Source of the DNA: Protula sp. h YS-2021
Lineage: Eukaryota > Annelida > Polychaeta > Sabellida > Serpulidae
Reading direction: 5' to 3'
DNA length: 64,000 nucleotides
NCBI GenBank assembly: GCA_949752745.1
Contig: OX457026.1
Span: forward strand, 41,827,894-41,891,893
The notes under the pieces are model-generated. The model was not told the DNA's origin, searched no databases, and was given only the letters and a program-made list of their open reading frames with translations. The translations under genes were made by a program, and so were the position numbers. Positions 20,690-32,390 of this stretch are shown here, in pieces (position 1 is the first letter of the stretch; each line of letters starts with the position of its first letter).

Positions 20690-23330
20690 TACCATTAGTG
20701 AACATTTTTGGAATTGGAGGCCCTTTCCAAGATCCGGACATTGTAGAAGGTTGTTGGAAATGTCTGAGATCCCAGAGGTGAAGTTTGGGAGAATTCTATC
20801 TATGGATAATTGCGCAGTAAAAGTATGATCGATCAGCTGCCGTTTCAACACTGTGTGGCGGTTAGCTTAGATGTTTATGTCCCTAGTGTATCGCTTTGAG
20901 GTGCATCTTCAGTGGAACCAGAGCCTTTTGTACACGAGAGAAAATTCATCACTTCAATTTTAGACTGTTTTCTCCGATTTTTGTTGCGGTATCACTGCTC
21001 CGCCCTAAGCATGTGTTACACTCTATATTGGCAGTTTCAGGGCTGTCTACAGCTTCCCAGTATTTAAGGGCTTCAGCAATGTTTAAGGGCTCTCCGCAGT
21101 TCATATAGACACCTGCAGCTTTGATTTTTGATCCTGTCATGCGGAGAGGTAAAATTATTTTCGGCGGAGATTCTCCCACAGTGGTACGGCGTAGTTACTC
21201 GTGAGTTAAAAACGAGTTACTCGTGAGTTACAAGCGAGTTACCCGGGACGGGGGGGGGGGGTGGACACAGGGCAATAAGTAATTCTAGAGAGTAGCACGG
21301 TTAGTTTGGTTTTCACCGACAACCGGCAGCAAAACGAGTCTACTCGTGTGTGAAATGGCATAATAAATCAACAATCTGCCATATATTAACATAAATTCTG
21401 TGTATTTCTGGCACTTATGAATACCAATGGCAAAGAAGCTACGATTGTGGCAAACAGGTCTCAAAGACGATCCCTATAACCACTGCATTCACTGTCTGTG
21501 CTAGTCGCTACGGTGGACGAGACTGTGACGATGTAATAACGTGTACAGTTTGTCGGTATCTTATAAACCAGGTTTGGCGAAGCTTGGACAGGCAGCGTTG
21601 ACTCCAAATCCAGAATGGGCAGATAAAGAGATTGTGATGCCGAATAATGTCTTCATGGGATACTCCTGCTCTTGAGCTGTCAGACAAGAAACCCGGCCAC
21701 TTATGGAAGCGCGCTTGTGCCGCTGCAGGAGCTAGAGCAGGAATGTGCAACCATAACCCCGGCATACATACAACCGGCAGGTGGTAAGGCAAGGGGCCTA
21801 TTATTCATCTCGCTAATAGAGGGTATGCACTGGACACATGGGGCAACATGATCACAACTCCAGCAGAGAAGCCGGCTATCCTGATACAAACTAATCTCCG
21901 CAACGCGTCACAGCAGCAGGCAGCTGTGATCTTGCAACAATTTCAGGGGAGGCGGCAGTCGCAGCACCAAGTTCAACGATCACAATGCCTGAGTAAATAA
22001 GAGAACTCAAACATGTACCTGCGCTACAGCTGACAGTGTCCCAGTTGGAAGACAGAAGCCCCAACCGGACCACTTCACGTAAACCGGCAAGTACGAAAGG
22101 GAGTAAAAGCCCTTGGCGACGTTCATTACTCAGGTGGAATGCGAGCGGCACAGCAGTACGGAGCGCCAGGAACATGCGGAACAAAGTGAGACTACGCAGG
22201 GGTGTGCTATCTTCATCCTCCAGTGGTTCCGATTCCTCAGGTTCATCTCTGCCTCACTAACAAAAGAGATACCGCCGTATGCAATCCGTCGTTGTACGCC
22301 CATCCTCTCTGACAGTGGTACAGATTGGAGAGCATGGCGAAGAGCATAACGGGTCATATATGCTGATTAAGGTCTCCACGAAAACGCAACGCGTATCCAT
22401 GGAAGGAGGAAATCAAGACATGGCGTTTTTCCAATGAGCAGTGAGGCAGTGAGGTCGTCTATGGCGATGGCTCACTACAGCAGAACGCCAAAGTTCTAGC
22501 GTAACATTGTCCTATATCAGGGACAATGTATTGCATGCGGCCTCCTTGCCCTTACCCTCTCCCATTTCAAAAAGTAAACTGCAAAGTGCCCCTCATCGGT
22601 TTCACTCAAAAGGCCCAGCCAAGCCTCGTATAGACAGAGAATAGCAAAGCAAGTAGCACTTTAGGATACGCTGAACAAGTTATTAACAAGGGAGCAGTAG
22701 AGGAAATGCCTGAAAGGGCAACCGCACATGTTCCACAGGGTTTACTTAACAAACAGGGGTTGGCGTTAGATGATGGATCTGAAACCCCTGAACGGGAATT
22801 TGAGAACCTCAACATTCAAAATGGACACTTTTCAACAATCAGCAAGGCGGTCAGTCAGGGAATGTGCGCGATCGATCTGGCCCTACATTACAAATGCCTG
22901 TGCTTTTAAGTTGGAAAGCACAGATATCGGTAACGTGTGCTACCGTTTGATTGGCACCAGCGTCTTGGGCCTTCAGCAAGGCAATGAGTTTATTGAGGGT
23001 GGTGCGGCAACGGCAGCTAATCCTATTTCAATACCTAGACGACTGGCTGAATCAGGGAAAAGGGTGGCCAGTCAGATGCTAGTGTTTCTTGACAAATGGG
23101 GCAAAGCGGGACATTTGCTCATAGACAACGCCACTATGATAACACTACGGTTATATAAGAAAGCAGGGAGCACGAGGCCACCCACTCTGAAGCAATGAGC
23201 CAAGGAGGCGTAGGAGAATGTAACACCAGTAAATTCTACAGTTTCGGGAGAATCAGCATTAAGCGCCTAGACCAGACACAACAGAACATAGCATGTAGGT
23301 CGCTCGTAAGCGATTCAATCGTTCTGAAAA
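20690..23330 (+). pseudogene. YR (DIRS/Ngaro-type) retroelement relic (element b)
   Basis: This decayed element runs left to right. The 5' part (20725-20830, GHCRRLLEMSEI) matches the 5' part of the inverted relic at 25.6-25.8 kb, as does the GAGTTACTCG-rich block at 21196-21245. A gag-like zinc-finger segment follows near 21530 (ITCTVC...QVWRSL). The RT part is the clearest: a KGAVEEMPE phrase near 22690, DLKPLNG and TFKMDTFQ near 22775-22820, an ISKAVSQGM block, and an intact-looking catalytic YLDDWLNQ at 23032-23055. Domains are scattered over several frames with stops, so nothing is translatable as a unit. I see no tyrosine-recombinase segment, so the 3' part appears deleted. A 12-G run lies at 21250-21261. 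Confidence 0.7.
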
Positions 23331-23606
23331 GGGGGGTAACAGTGAGTTTCCCCTTAGGTGTGCAGTGACAAGCTGACAAGAAGGTAATTACTCGCGTCAG
23401 TAAGTTGACAGAAATAAAAAAATTGATTGTGGAAGTTTAATTTTAGTTGTCAGGCTCATCACAGTGGAATGCGTTACCAAGGAAATACCGGACCACTAGC
23501 TTATGTATTTTAAGGCATCGGAAAACATTTTTATTCCCCATTAAAATGGGCATTTGTTTCGTAGCTGTAGGGTTGGATCGAACTGATGCTTGCAACAGTT
23601 TGGGCA

Positions 23607-23761
23607 CAGGATGAAAAGTGAACATCGAATCTCAGTACGAGTAAATATTGGGTCATCCAGTGAAATTAATTCTAAATTTCATTAGAAATTACATTTCGAC
23701 TTCGTTGCGGGCAGAGAAAAAAATAGGATGATAATTTTCATCGCATTCATTCGATCCAACT
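23607..23761 (+). repeat. Dispersed repeat R, copy 2
   Basis: Same orientation as the copy at 25826-26016 and opposite to the copy at 20471-20652, with GATGAAAAGTGAACAT at the left and CATTCGATCCAAC at the right. It bounds relic (b) on its 3' side. Confidence 0.7.
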
Positions 23762-23939
23762 ATACAACTAAAACATTATTGCAAAACTCAACCCATTTTA
23801 ATGGAGATCAAAATTATGCAATTTAAAATAATACTAATGGTGAAATCCTCTTCAAGTTTACACTAAATAAATATTTGTTCTTATTGTAATTTTATTATAG
23901 TTTACTAAATGAAAGGACTCTATGGATTCTCAATAAATC

Positions 23940-25790
23940 GGAGCACCCGCAGCCATGTTCTGCCGATACCCTCGATGTAGCTCAGGCTCTTGTCTTTTAT
24001 TATTCCCTTGCCGACGGGGCTGACCACGTGTAACCAGATTGGAGCGTGCTTAAGGTTCGTGAGCGGCTCGAAAGGAGTTGTGAGATGGTGTGTGAGGTGC
24101 GAATTTTGCCAAAGTTAAGAGCTTTTCCAAAAATCGAGTCCTTCGACTGAAACTCCGCCTCCTTCAACCTGAGCGCCATAATTCTTGCCATGCTCATGCG
24201 CTCCCTTGGCCGTTAATCTGAAACTGAGTTGCGTCTCCTGTAGAGGTTTGCCTAAGAGCCGCTGGAGGACGAGGACCATAGAAGGCATCTGCGTCTTATA
24301 TCTCTATCCCGCATGCTCATTGGGGGGGGGGGGCGTTGATGCCCGCTCCGGATTACTGTGCACCTCGCCTTCCCTCTGGGTCATGAGTGCGGCTAGAGGT
24401 GATGGCTCCCTTTTCTGTATGTGAACAACCGGCTTCTCTGCTGGTGGCTGGTATCTCCCCATACTCAATGTATTACCAGCGATCGTTGTCGTCTGCCCAC
24501 GTGGCCTAGTGTAAGCCCTGTTGACAGCCCTAACAATGGATTCCTCAGATGATGCCTTGCTGTCAGTCGGTCGGGTTGAGGATAGTGATGTTATGGCTGC
24601 CGACTCTTGCTCTAGTTCTTGCACCGACACATGCGCGCTCCCTACCGTTGCCGGGCTCCCAAAGTTCTTCTCTTGATTCATGAGCTTGTGTGTGTGGCGA
24701 TTCTTGGGCGACCTGTTGGAGGTTGAGCCTCTGCAGACAACACCAACACCTCATGCCAGAGGAAGGGGCCAGGATTCCTGCATGATGGCTCATGAATGAG
24801 GCTATCCGCTGAGGACATTGTTCAAGATACAGTTCTTTTATTTGTCTGTTACGATGTTGCCGTCGACAATGCCTGTTCAAGTTTCGCCACACTTGGTCTG
24901 GAAGGTCCTGGCAAACTGCGCATGTTATCACACCGTCGCAGTCTTGTTCAACGTAGCGAGTAGCGCAGTACCCGTAGTAGTCGTGAGGACCGTCCTTAAC
25001 ATCTGCGTGCTCACATCATAGCTTCTTTACCATAGTTGTTCATGACTGTAAGCCAACACAGAAAATTTGGTGCCGTTTTTCTCAATGTATATTATCGATT
25101 TTGTGTGAGGTATAGCGCAGCAGTGTGTGCTACGCAGCTCGCTGTACTTGTGCTATTGCAGATTTCAGTGTGCAGCCAGTAATTTAACTGTGCTACCCCT
25201 GACAGCCTGTGTGCCCCCTCACCCCGAGTAACTCGTTTGTACCTCGTGGGTAACTCGGGGTGCGGTGCACTCTGCTGTGTGGTAACATAGAAGCGCGGTA
25301 AAGCTCTTCCAAATTGCCATACTGTGGGTGCCATCCCGCCAAAATTTAAACTGATTATTTCTCCGTGTGACAGGGTTAAATCCCAAAGTTGCAGTTATCT
25401 TCAAGAACTGTGGGGAGTCCGTTAACATTGACGAAGCTTGAGTGCTGGCAATTTCTCTCGTTATCCATAAAAATTGACAGTTCTGGTTTGCCCATATATT
25501 GAAGGCAAACAATCCAAAAACAGACAAAATTCAAACTTCCCTGCAGCGTAACAAGCTTGTGGTTCGACTGAAGATGTGAGTGAAAGGGGTACGCCAGCGA
25601 CACAAACAACGAGGCTTCCTACCACAGAGTGATGAAACAGCAGTTGGCCAATCAAACTGTGGCTGCGCCGCTCCTCTCGATGGAATTCGCCCACACTTCA
25701 CCTTGTTGATTTTCGCGACGTCTAGCAACTCTCTGCAATGCTCATTCCTCCATCGGACCTTAAGGAGGGCCCTCAAAAATTAACAAATTT
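23940..25790 (-). pseudogene. YR-type retroelement relic in inverse orientation (element c)
   Basis: Read on the minus strand, this relic begins with the same 5' segment as element (b) (HCRELLDVAKI at ~25.7 kb), then the GAGTTAC/ACCCACGAGG block near 25.25 kb. A gag-like protein with a recognisable C2H2-type finger follows: C-x2-C-x13-H-x4-H beginning with ITCAVC near 24.93 kb, followed by QIKELY. This gag frame continues through a frameshift near 24.6 kb into a Pro/Ser-rich stretch (ending PPPPN near 24.32 kb, where a 12-G run sits). The lower part to 23.94 kb is unrecognised and no RT segment is visible. Together with (b) it forms a head-outward inverted pair. Confidence 0.6.
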
Positions 25791-25825
25791 TACTGGTACA
25801 ATGAATTGGGTTTCTTTACAGGTGT

Positions 25826-26016
25826 AGGGATGAAAAGTGAACATGGAATGCCAGTACGAGTAAACATGGGGTTACCCATGAAGTGCTTTGAGCTAACCGT
25901 AAAGTTTTGTGCTCCAGTAAAATTATTTGTAGATTTTATTAGAAATTACATTTCAACTATCTTACAGGCACAGAATAGATTGGATGATACTTTCAAAGCG
26001 TCGATTCGATCCAACG
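25826..26016 (+). repeat. Dispersed repeat R, copy 3
   Basis: It matches copies 1 and 2 (GATGAAAAGTGAACAT, CCAGTACGAGTAAACAT, TTATTAGAAATTACATTTC, GATTCGATCCAAC). It occupies the same relative position in front of element (c) as copy 1 does in front of element (b). Confidence 0.7.
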
Positions 26017-26830
26017 GCAGCTACCTAAGGCATTTGCATGAACAAAAACACCCATTACTAACAGGTTACTCTGTGTATATCGAAAAAAAAAATACACAAA
26101 AAGTGTTGGAAGCACTTGCAGTCCTCCTGTATTCGTATTCGCTGATGACATAAATCTGTTTAAATCGTTGTATTAGCAGAGCCCTCTTAACGCGGTTTAG
26201 CTTACCTAAACCTGTTCGAGCCGTTGCATGAACAAACAAAATCTGGCTGGGCTAAATCTGTTTAAACCAGTTTTAGACGATAGGCAGTGACTCTGCTCAC
26301 TTTATTTTCTGAAGGATTTGACCCCAATATATACGCCTCCCCTCCCCGACCCTCTCGTCGTAAAAGAATAACTCGAAAAGCTGTAGTTCTAACTTTGCAG
26401 GGAAAAATGAAACGAAAAATGCTGAAGGCCCGGTTGATCTCCCACCCAGCCCCCTTGTCGAAAAGAGGTGGGGGTTTGGGGAGAGGGCTCTTCTGACATC
26501 TGCCTCGCCCTTTTTATCATGAAAGATGCAACCTACCTTGGCCTGGAATTGACTCTGTAATTATGACGTCACGACTTATTCGCATACTTCTTTAACTGAA
26601 GCCTTTATGGGCACAAAATAAGGCAAAGTAAAGGAGTACTAGGCATCCATAATACCCGAGTCTCGGGGTGGCAGCAGAGCTTTTAGTTCATTTCGAACGA
26701 GTTTATGTATTTCTCTGCGTTCTTTTCTTTTATTCTAATAAGTAGATTATCCCATATTTACTTCACAAAAGCTCAAGTTGATCTATCTTTTTTAGGACTT
26801 CCCTCATTTACGGTAATCGACGCATATTAA
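26017..26830. other. Intron sequence without recognised feature
   Basis: Contains short echoes of CTGTTTAAA / GGTTTAGCTTA words (26150-26290) also seen at 20390-20460 beyond repeat R copy 1, which suggests that the repeat unit extends further on both sides. Nothing else is identified. Confidence 0.4.
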
Positions 26831-26835
26831 ATTAT

Positions 26836-27090
26836 TCTTGCTCTCAAGAGTTGAATTTTTGATATCTAAAAATCAATTTTAGAGATCATTTAATCATTTT
26901 ATATCAATAAATATTTTTGATGTGTCTGAATATTTATTGATATTAAGAATTATTATTTTTGAGAGCAAGAATACATTTACAGATATGAAAAATATAAATA
27001 CAGATAGCAAAATTATTGATTCTTGAGATCAAAAAATGAATTTTGATATCAAAGATTAATTTTTGATATCACTAATTGCCTAATAAATGT
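26836..27090. repeat. AT-rich fold-back repeat with GATATC words, copy 1
   Basis: Low-complexity sequence built from TTTTGATATC, AAAAATCAATTTT and similar words. At its centre TATCAATAAATATT is followed within ~15 bases by AATATTTATTGATA, a near-perfect hairpin. A second copy of the family lies at 54155-54390 with the same hairpin. It lies a few tens of bases from the exon at 27160-27330, inside its downstream intron. Confidence 0.75.
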
Positions 27091-27159
27091 AAAAATGGCA
27101 TTCCATACGTGTATGAAATCAACAAGATAAGATATGCAGTCGTAGATTTGCGTATTTAC

Positions 27160-27330
27160 CATCCCGTGTTTTGATGATTTCGAACTCGTGTGAGGCATCC
27201 TCCAGTTCATGACAATCCTCTATGGGCAGCCCACTCTCCACGAAATCTTTGATGGCTTTTTGTAAATCTTTCTTACTCTTCAGACGCGTAGCTAGTATGA
27301 GATTCTCTTTCAGCAAACTCGCTTTCATTC
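27160..27330 (-). CDS. Internal exon of an unidentified helical protein gene (upstream exon)
   Basis: This minus-strand exon of 171 bases (57 codons) is preceded by AATTTAATTTCAG (a good acceptor) and followed by GTAAATAC (a good donor). It begins with two bases completing a codon and ends after one base, so it is symmetrical phase 1 and splices in frame to 19854-20057 across a ~7.1-kb intron, with an alanine codon formed at the junction. The peptide is helical and charged: LKENLILATRLKSKKDLQKA, then a VESGLPIEDCHELEDA loop and HEFEIIKTRD. Its L..AI...L..A pattern recurs in the next exon, suggesting a helical-repeat protein. Family unknown. Upstream exons are not seen. Confidence 0.68.
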
Positions 27331-29440
27331 CTGAAATTAAATTTTTTCAGAGAAGTCTGCGCTTCAGAACTTGTTGATGAGGCAATATACCTGCAGAGGC
27401 ATGGGGGAGGGGGCACGCAGTATCAACCGGTTAACATGGGTGCCCATGACTGTTTAAAACAACCTTTTAGCACAGAGTGCTAATTTTGAAAAAGAAAAAA
27501 ACACTCCTTTTTCAACGAAACATTTCGGAAAAGCCCACTTTTATTGGTAAACGCAGTACGGAATGAAAATTGCTTCCCTGTTTAAAGAAATAGGCACTCC
27601 GCGGGAACCGCGTCTGGTTGCAATGTTACTCCCTTTTTCCGCGTTTTTTTTGACATGCATGGCTAATCATATGATTCCAAGTGGCCTTTCGGGCCTACAA
27701 ACAAACAACCGTCTCCCTCATGTGGACAAACTAGTACAATCTGTTTTAATTTCCCATTGTTTTCTATATAATACGACCCTGGAAAATTCGGACACCTAAC
27801 TATTCCTGACAAAGGACACAATGTTTCAGACCCAGTTGTAGTTTAAACTTTATGAATATCCAGTCTAAATATCTATCCACGTTGTTTGGAATTCATAAGG
27901 CAAAATACAGCAGAACAAATTTTGCTTGAGGAGTTGTCGTTATGAGGTCAAGACGTTTTCCTTAATCACGAAAGACAAATACCTTAAGACGTGCACCCTC
28001 TGCTAAGTAAGCATGTAGCTTATATCATTGTCTACGCAAACGAAAGCGTTTTTTTTTTTTTTGGGTTTTGTTTAAATAAGTACATTTTGATTTCACATTC
28101 AGTGCTTATTCTATGGCATAAAACTATTGTGGAGAAGTAAAACTTCAACTCATGTGACCTATGACGTAAGTGAAAAAAGTAAAAATACCATCTTTTCATA
28201 AATGTAACTTAATTTAATAGATGATTGCTAATCGAGTGTAAAATTCCTAGTTCCTGCAAGAATTGTAAGACAATATTTTTCTTCACAAAAATTCGTTTGT
28301 TCACGTCATACATGATCGACGAAGGAGCGAGCCACACTCATAGTTGCGTTTTCAGTTTGGGGATAACTGTTCTTCGCCCGCAGTGAACTATCTTGTTCAA
28401 ATTGACCTGAAATTGTTGATCTTGCGAAGGAAAAAGCAAAAAAAAAAAAAATAATTCGCAGGTTCTTTCGAAAATTCCAGCCCTCAGCGACCTTCACGAG
28501 TGTTACTTTTTAAATTTAATTTTTTTTCGAAGTAACCATTTTTTCTGGAATGATACTTTAGAAGTGGGTGGCCGTGATTTACCTTGCATTTTTGTTTCGC
28601 TTTTCTCCACCTACAAACGGGATTTCCTTATTACGGTAATACAACGTATGAATGAAACTTTTGCTCACGTGCGTGGGTGGTATGTAAACAAAGGCTTTTT
28701 CAACAGTGTCTTAGTTGGCTGTGTTTGAGGCTAATGCGCCGGAAAGGCATATGTAATGACACGTGACTGCATTCTTGTTTATGCCCTCGCAGGAAACAGA
28801 CGTGTTTTCTGAAAAAAAGTCGTGAATATTTCTTGTCGTCCTTCCAGGTTAACAAGGTACGTTTTATTTCTTGTTTACTTTACGTTAACTTCTGCCATAC
28901 TTTTATAAATCTGATGCTAGATAGTTGAATAATTGGGTACCTGAAGAAGTACTTAGAAGTACTTAGCACGGGAATCTCTGGATTCACGGGTACCTGTAGA
29001 AGACTTAGGAGCGTTCAATCTTACCGTTTTTTGGATTTGGGGTGATAGGGAGCACAAGGACCGTTGGTGTGGTTGACGGCCTTTAACAGCTCCATGGCAA
29101 CCACACCTATTGCCTTGCCAGGGCTGCGTCTGTTTGCAGAGCTTGTTTGTGATATGTACGTTTCTAGCTAGATTCTTTTGGTTGTCGCTACTTGTCCCTT
29201 TCTTTGTTGTCTCAGAAGGCAAGGGAAGGCTCTCTTCCCTTTCCTCCTCTTGGGAATGGATGACAGGGTGGCTGTTCCCTTCCCATCCATCTGGGTAGCA
29301 CTGGGATATCCCATCTTGGGTTGTCATTGCCTCCCCCACCCCACCCCTGCACCCCGATTGGAGGTTTAGGTCAGAAAAGAAGAAGTTATGGCCTGCTGGT
29401 GAGCTTTTAATCATGGATTTATTACCTGGTTGCTAACCGC
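27331..29440. other. No recognisable gene
   Basis: AT-rich intron or intergenic sequence with poly-T and poly-A runs. Several open frames of 60-150 codons exist on both strands (for example 28953-29414 minus), but they have no recognisable domain and low-complexity composition. A possible splice-flanked 95-bp stretch at 28312-28406 on the minus strand does not fit the phase of the next exon. Confidence 0.4.
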
Positions 29441-29489
29441 TTTTTCTTGTTGTAGGCGTGGTGGAAGTAGACGGAGTTTAGGCACCCAT

Positions 29490-29870
29490 CCTTTGCAGGC
29501 AACAGGCACCCGTGTGGTAAGTGTCGGACGGAGGAAAACCTAGTTCTATGCGAAGAGAACACCACTTGTATCGAGTGTCAGCGGCTCACCAATGGCGAAT
29601 GGAAGACTGTCGAGACAAACAGGCTCAAAAACCGGAGGGACAAAGTGCCAGGAGAGGAGAGGAACAAACAGAAGGACTCCAAATCTCCTCCCTCTAATTC
29701 ATTTATCTCCAGCTCTGGGCACAGGGGATAGCCAGAGGTCAGGAGACAAGCCCTTCAGAAGCTCGGTTAGATCGGTTATAATGCCAGTAAACAATTACTC
29801 TATGCCTTTCACTGCAGGCGATCTCAAAACAATTTCGTCTCAGATCAGTCCTTTTCAAAGGGAGTGAAAT
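29490..29870 (+). pseudogene. Gag-like zinc-finger fragment, possibly YR-element derived
   Basis: One frame reads a cysteine cluster CGKC followed by C and C-x2-C (CIECQRL), then GEWKTVE and a basic stretch. This pattern is seen in gag proteins of DIRS/Ngaro-type elements. The frame breaks soon after. The assignment rests on a short pattern only. Confidence 0.35.
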
Positions 29871-29899
29871 AATTCTTATTGCACCACGGCAACTAGAGA

Positions 29900-30540
29900 G
29901 ACGCCTTGATACAGCTTGTTATCATGTTGCAAGATGTGCCTACAGATTCCATGTTACCAGCGTCTGCTCTTCTAGCCATATTAGGAACACCACCACCAGG
30001 CTCCACATATCCTGGACCTGAGGGTGTGGTACTTATCCCCAAATTTTTTACGAATAATGATTTTTCAGAAGGAGCGATATTTAAAATGGCCTGGGTTCAT
30101 TGGCTATATGCAGCCAAGTTCTATCGATTCCGGTGGAACAAGTTCTCAGTGCGGTGTTAAAAGCAGAAACTTAAAGGGCTTCCCCAGGGATGGTAGCCGA
30201 TTTTTTTTTATATTATTTGCATCAGGAGCTCTACTCTCAGAAAGATACAGGTGAGCCATTCTTGCTGTTTCTCTCTTTCTCTCAAACTATTGTTGCAAGG
30301 ATTATAACTGATTTTAATTCATCTGTAGACAATTTCAGCTATAACGATGTTTCTCACGACTTTCCTTTATTTTGTGATGTTGTGATGTAGGGATTTCTGT
30401 GGATATGGTGGAAAGGGGCAGCAAAATGCTGAAATATTAGCATTTGTTCATGTAGCAATACTTGCGGTTGATTAATAAAAGCAATTAGTGTATTAACGAA
30501 ATGAGAGGCCAGTTTGCACATATATGTCCGAAGATGATAT
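29900..30540. other. No clearly supported feature
   Basis: A plus-strand open frame at 29906-30160 has no recognisable domain and may be the continuation of the gag-like relic. The remainder is AT-rich. Confidence 0.35.
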
Positions 30541-30552
30541 AGGCAATCTGTG

Positions 30553-31690
30553 TTATGTATATTTACACTTATCATGTGAAATGACACTTCTGCAATTAAT
30601 ACTATAAGCGGACTGGAGAGATTCCTCCAACCCACTTGATGCAAAGTGTACCTGGAGTTGATTAAGGACTGTCTGTTCCATCAATTTCAACAAATAGTTG
30701 AGATTTGACACCGGGTGCAACGAGTTTGACTCTAACGGTAGTGATTCTTTTTTCAAAACCTGCGTGACTGTTGTATGGTTTAATCCATCCGGCATCCTGG
30801 TGCATTATGGAGATCATTCACAATATTAGTTATCGGAATTACAAGCTTATAAACACATTCTTTCACTGGATGCGTCGGATGCTTTGTATAGAAAACACAG
30901 GTTTTATTCTTCAATTTAATTCTTTAGAAGGCTATTTACTTCCCTCATCATTTTCTACACCGGCAATAAGATTTGAATTATATTCCATTTTCGTTTTCTC
31001 TATTAAAGCCTCCAAGTCATTTCGAGCTTGAATTACTGCTTTACATCACTGTCCTTTTTCCATACTTTCGCTGCATCCTTTTTCGATGTTGTCGCATGCT
31101 ATGAATTTTCTGTATACCACGGCGTTTTCTTTTCCCGTAAGACTTTTTCCTGCCTCAAAACATGCGTATCTAATATGGCGGTTCAGCATGGAACCTTCAA
31201 TCACATCGAATCGAGATTGGTGCCAGGGCATAAATGTAGTCCTGACTTTCTAATATCTGCCTTGAAAACGGTTATATCAAGCTTCTTGAGATCGCGAACC
31301 CGAGTAGTCCTTTGTAATTTTTCCATCTTTTTCCAAGTTTGCTTGAAAAGGAGCTTTGTCAGCACATCAAAATGGTCAGATACAAAATCGCCTGTGATGG
31401 GCTTATCAAGGATCAGTTCATTAGGTTTAGACATTAAAATCAAATCTTAAATGTCACTTGTACGTGTGTTGCATTGCGTAAAAATGTTGATGCACATGCA
31501 GCAGTTGTAAGAGTTCAAGAAATATGCCTGTGTCCAAATCACTCCGAAGATTCGATCCAAGAGAGCAGGTACACTTGTCGAACCAGCCAGCATCACTGTG
31601 GCCGGGTAACCTTGTTTTTCATTGCGCAAGTATTGATCACTTCTTTGCGCTTCTATCTTCAAACTAACGGCAAAGTACACTGCAGCTTAA
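30553..31690 (-). pseudogene. L2/CR1-like non-LTR retrotransposon relic (endonuclease end to RT start)
   Basis: Read on the minus strand, the part near 31.4 kb ends an apurinic-type endonuclease (DLILMSKPNELI, then VSDHFDVL with the SDH motif). A linker follows with RVRDLKKLD and a basic stretch. The part at 30795-30590 is the start of the RT (HPVSNLNYLLKLMEQ and LQSAYSIN, the fingers region of L2/CR1/Jockey-type RTs). Frames change several times, and the RT catalytic core and 3' end are missing, so it is a truncated, dead copy. Confidence 0.7.
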
Positions 31691-32390
31691 TGCTGAATGC
31701 GACAGGTGTCTTTTTACCGGAGTTATAACAAGTTTGTTTCGCATTACAGGGCGGCGACCATAAGACAAAGGGGAAAGGTGGCCACCCTTGTACCAGAGAA
31801 GGCGCTTCTGTTTCAGCTTAATTCACGGCAACTAATTTTCATTACCCCCAGCTTCATATTGCCTTTCTTCCCACTGGATCAGTGACTGGATTTCAAATTT
31901 ATCAGCAATTTTTGGTTTTTATTCAAAGGACATCACTCACTTGAAAGTTGAAGTCGCGGTAAGCCATCATACAGTGACTGAAAGCTAAGCCCCGGTGTAA
32001 GAGAGTTCTAAAATCTGTTCCACCGTTTGAAGAAGTCTCAATGTGCTAAACCTCTACACCGATATTCAAAGGTGGTAATCTGCCCGTATTTATCGTGGTC
32101 GACACTAGAGGTGTGGTAGCGCGAAAGGGTCAGACACTGGTGACACATTACACGATTAGCAAAGCAATTTTCCTGTGGGCGCACAAAGGTTATCATAGGG
32201 AAACGTAAATGTGTAAACACTGCTTAACGCGTTATTGACATAATTGTTTAGTTGCTGGCGATCTGTAAAGCTGAATAATATGAAAACAACGCTTTTGTCA
32301 TTGTTGCAGTCATATCAAAATACTACGGTGAAGAAGGCGAAATGTGGTTATCAACCAGGTGTGCGACGAAGTGATCACCTGTTCCGTTAG
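31691..32390. other. No recognisable feature
   Basis: Mixed sequence with only short open frames. Nothing identified. Confidence 0.4.

Noticed and set aside
28312..28406. Possible additional minus-strand exon with TTTCAG acceptor and GTATGA donor
   Set aside because: Its length and frame would not deliver phase 1 to the exon at 27160-27330, and the peptide has no resemblance to the two supported exons.
28953..29414. 153-codon minus-strand open frame
   Set aside because: No domain, biased composition, overlapping open frames on the other strand, and no splice or start support.
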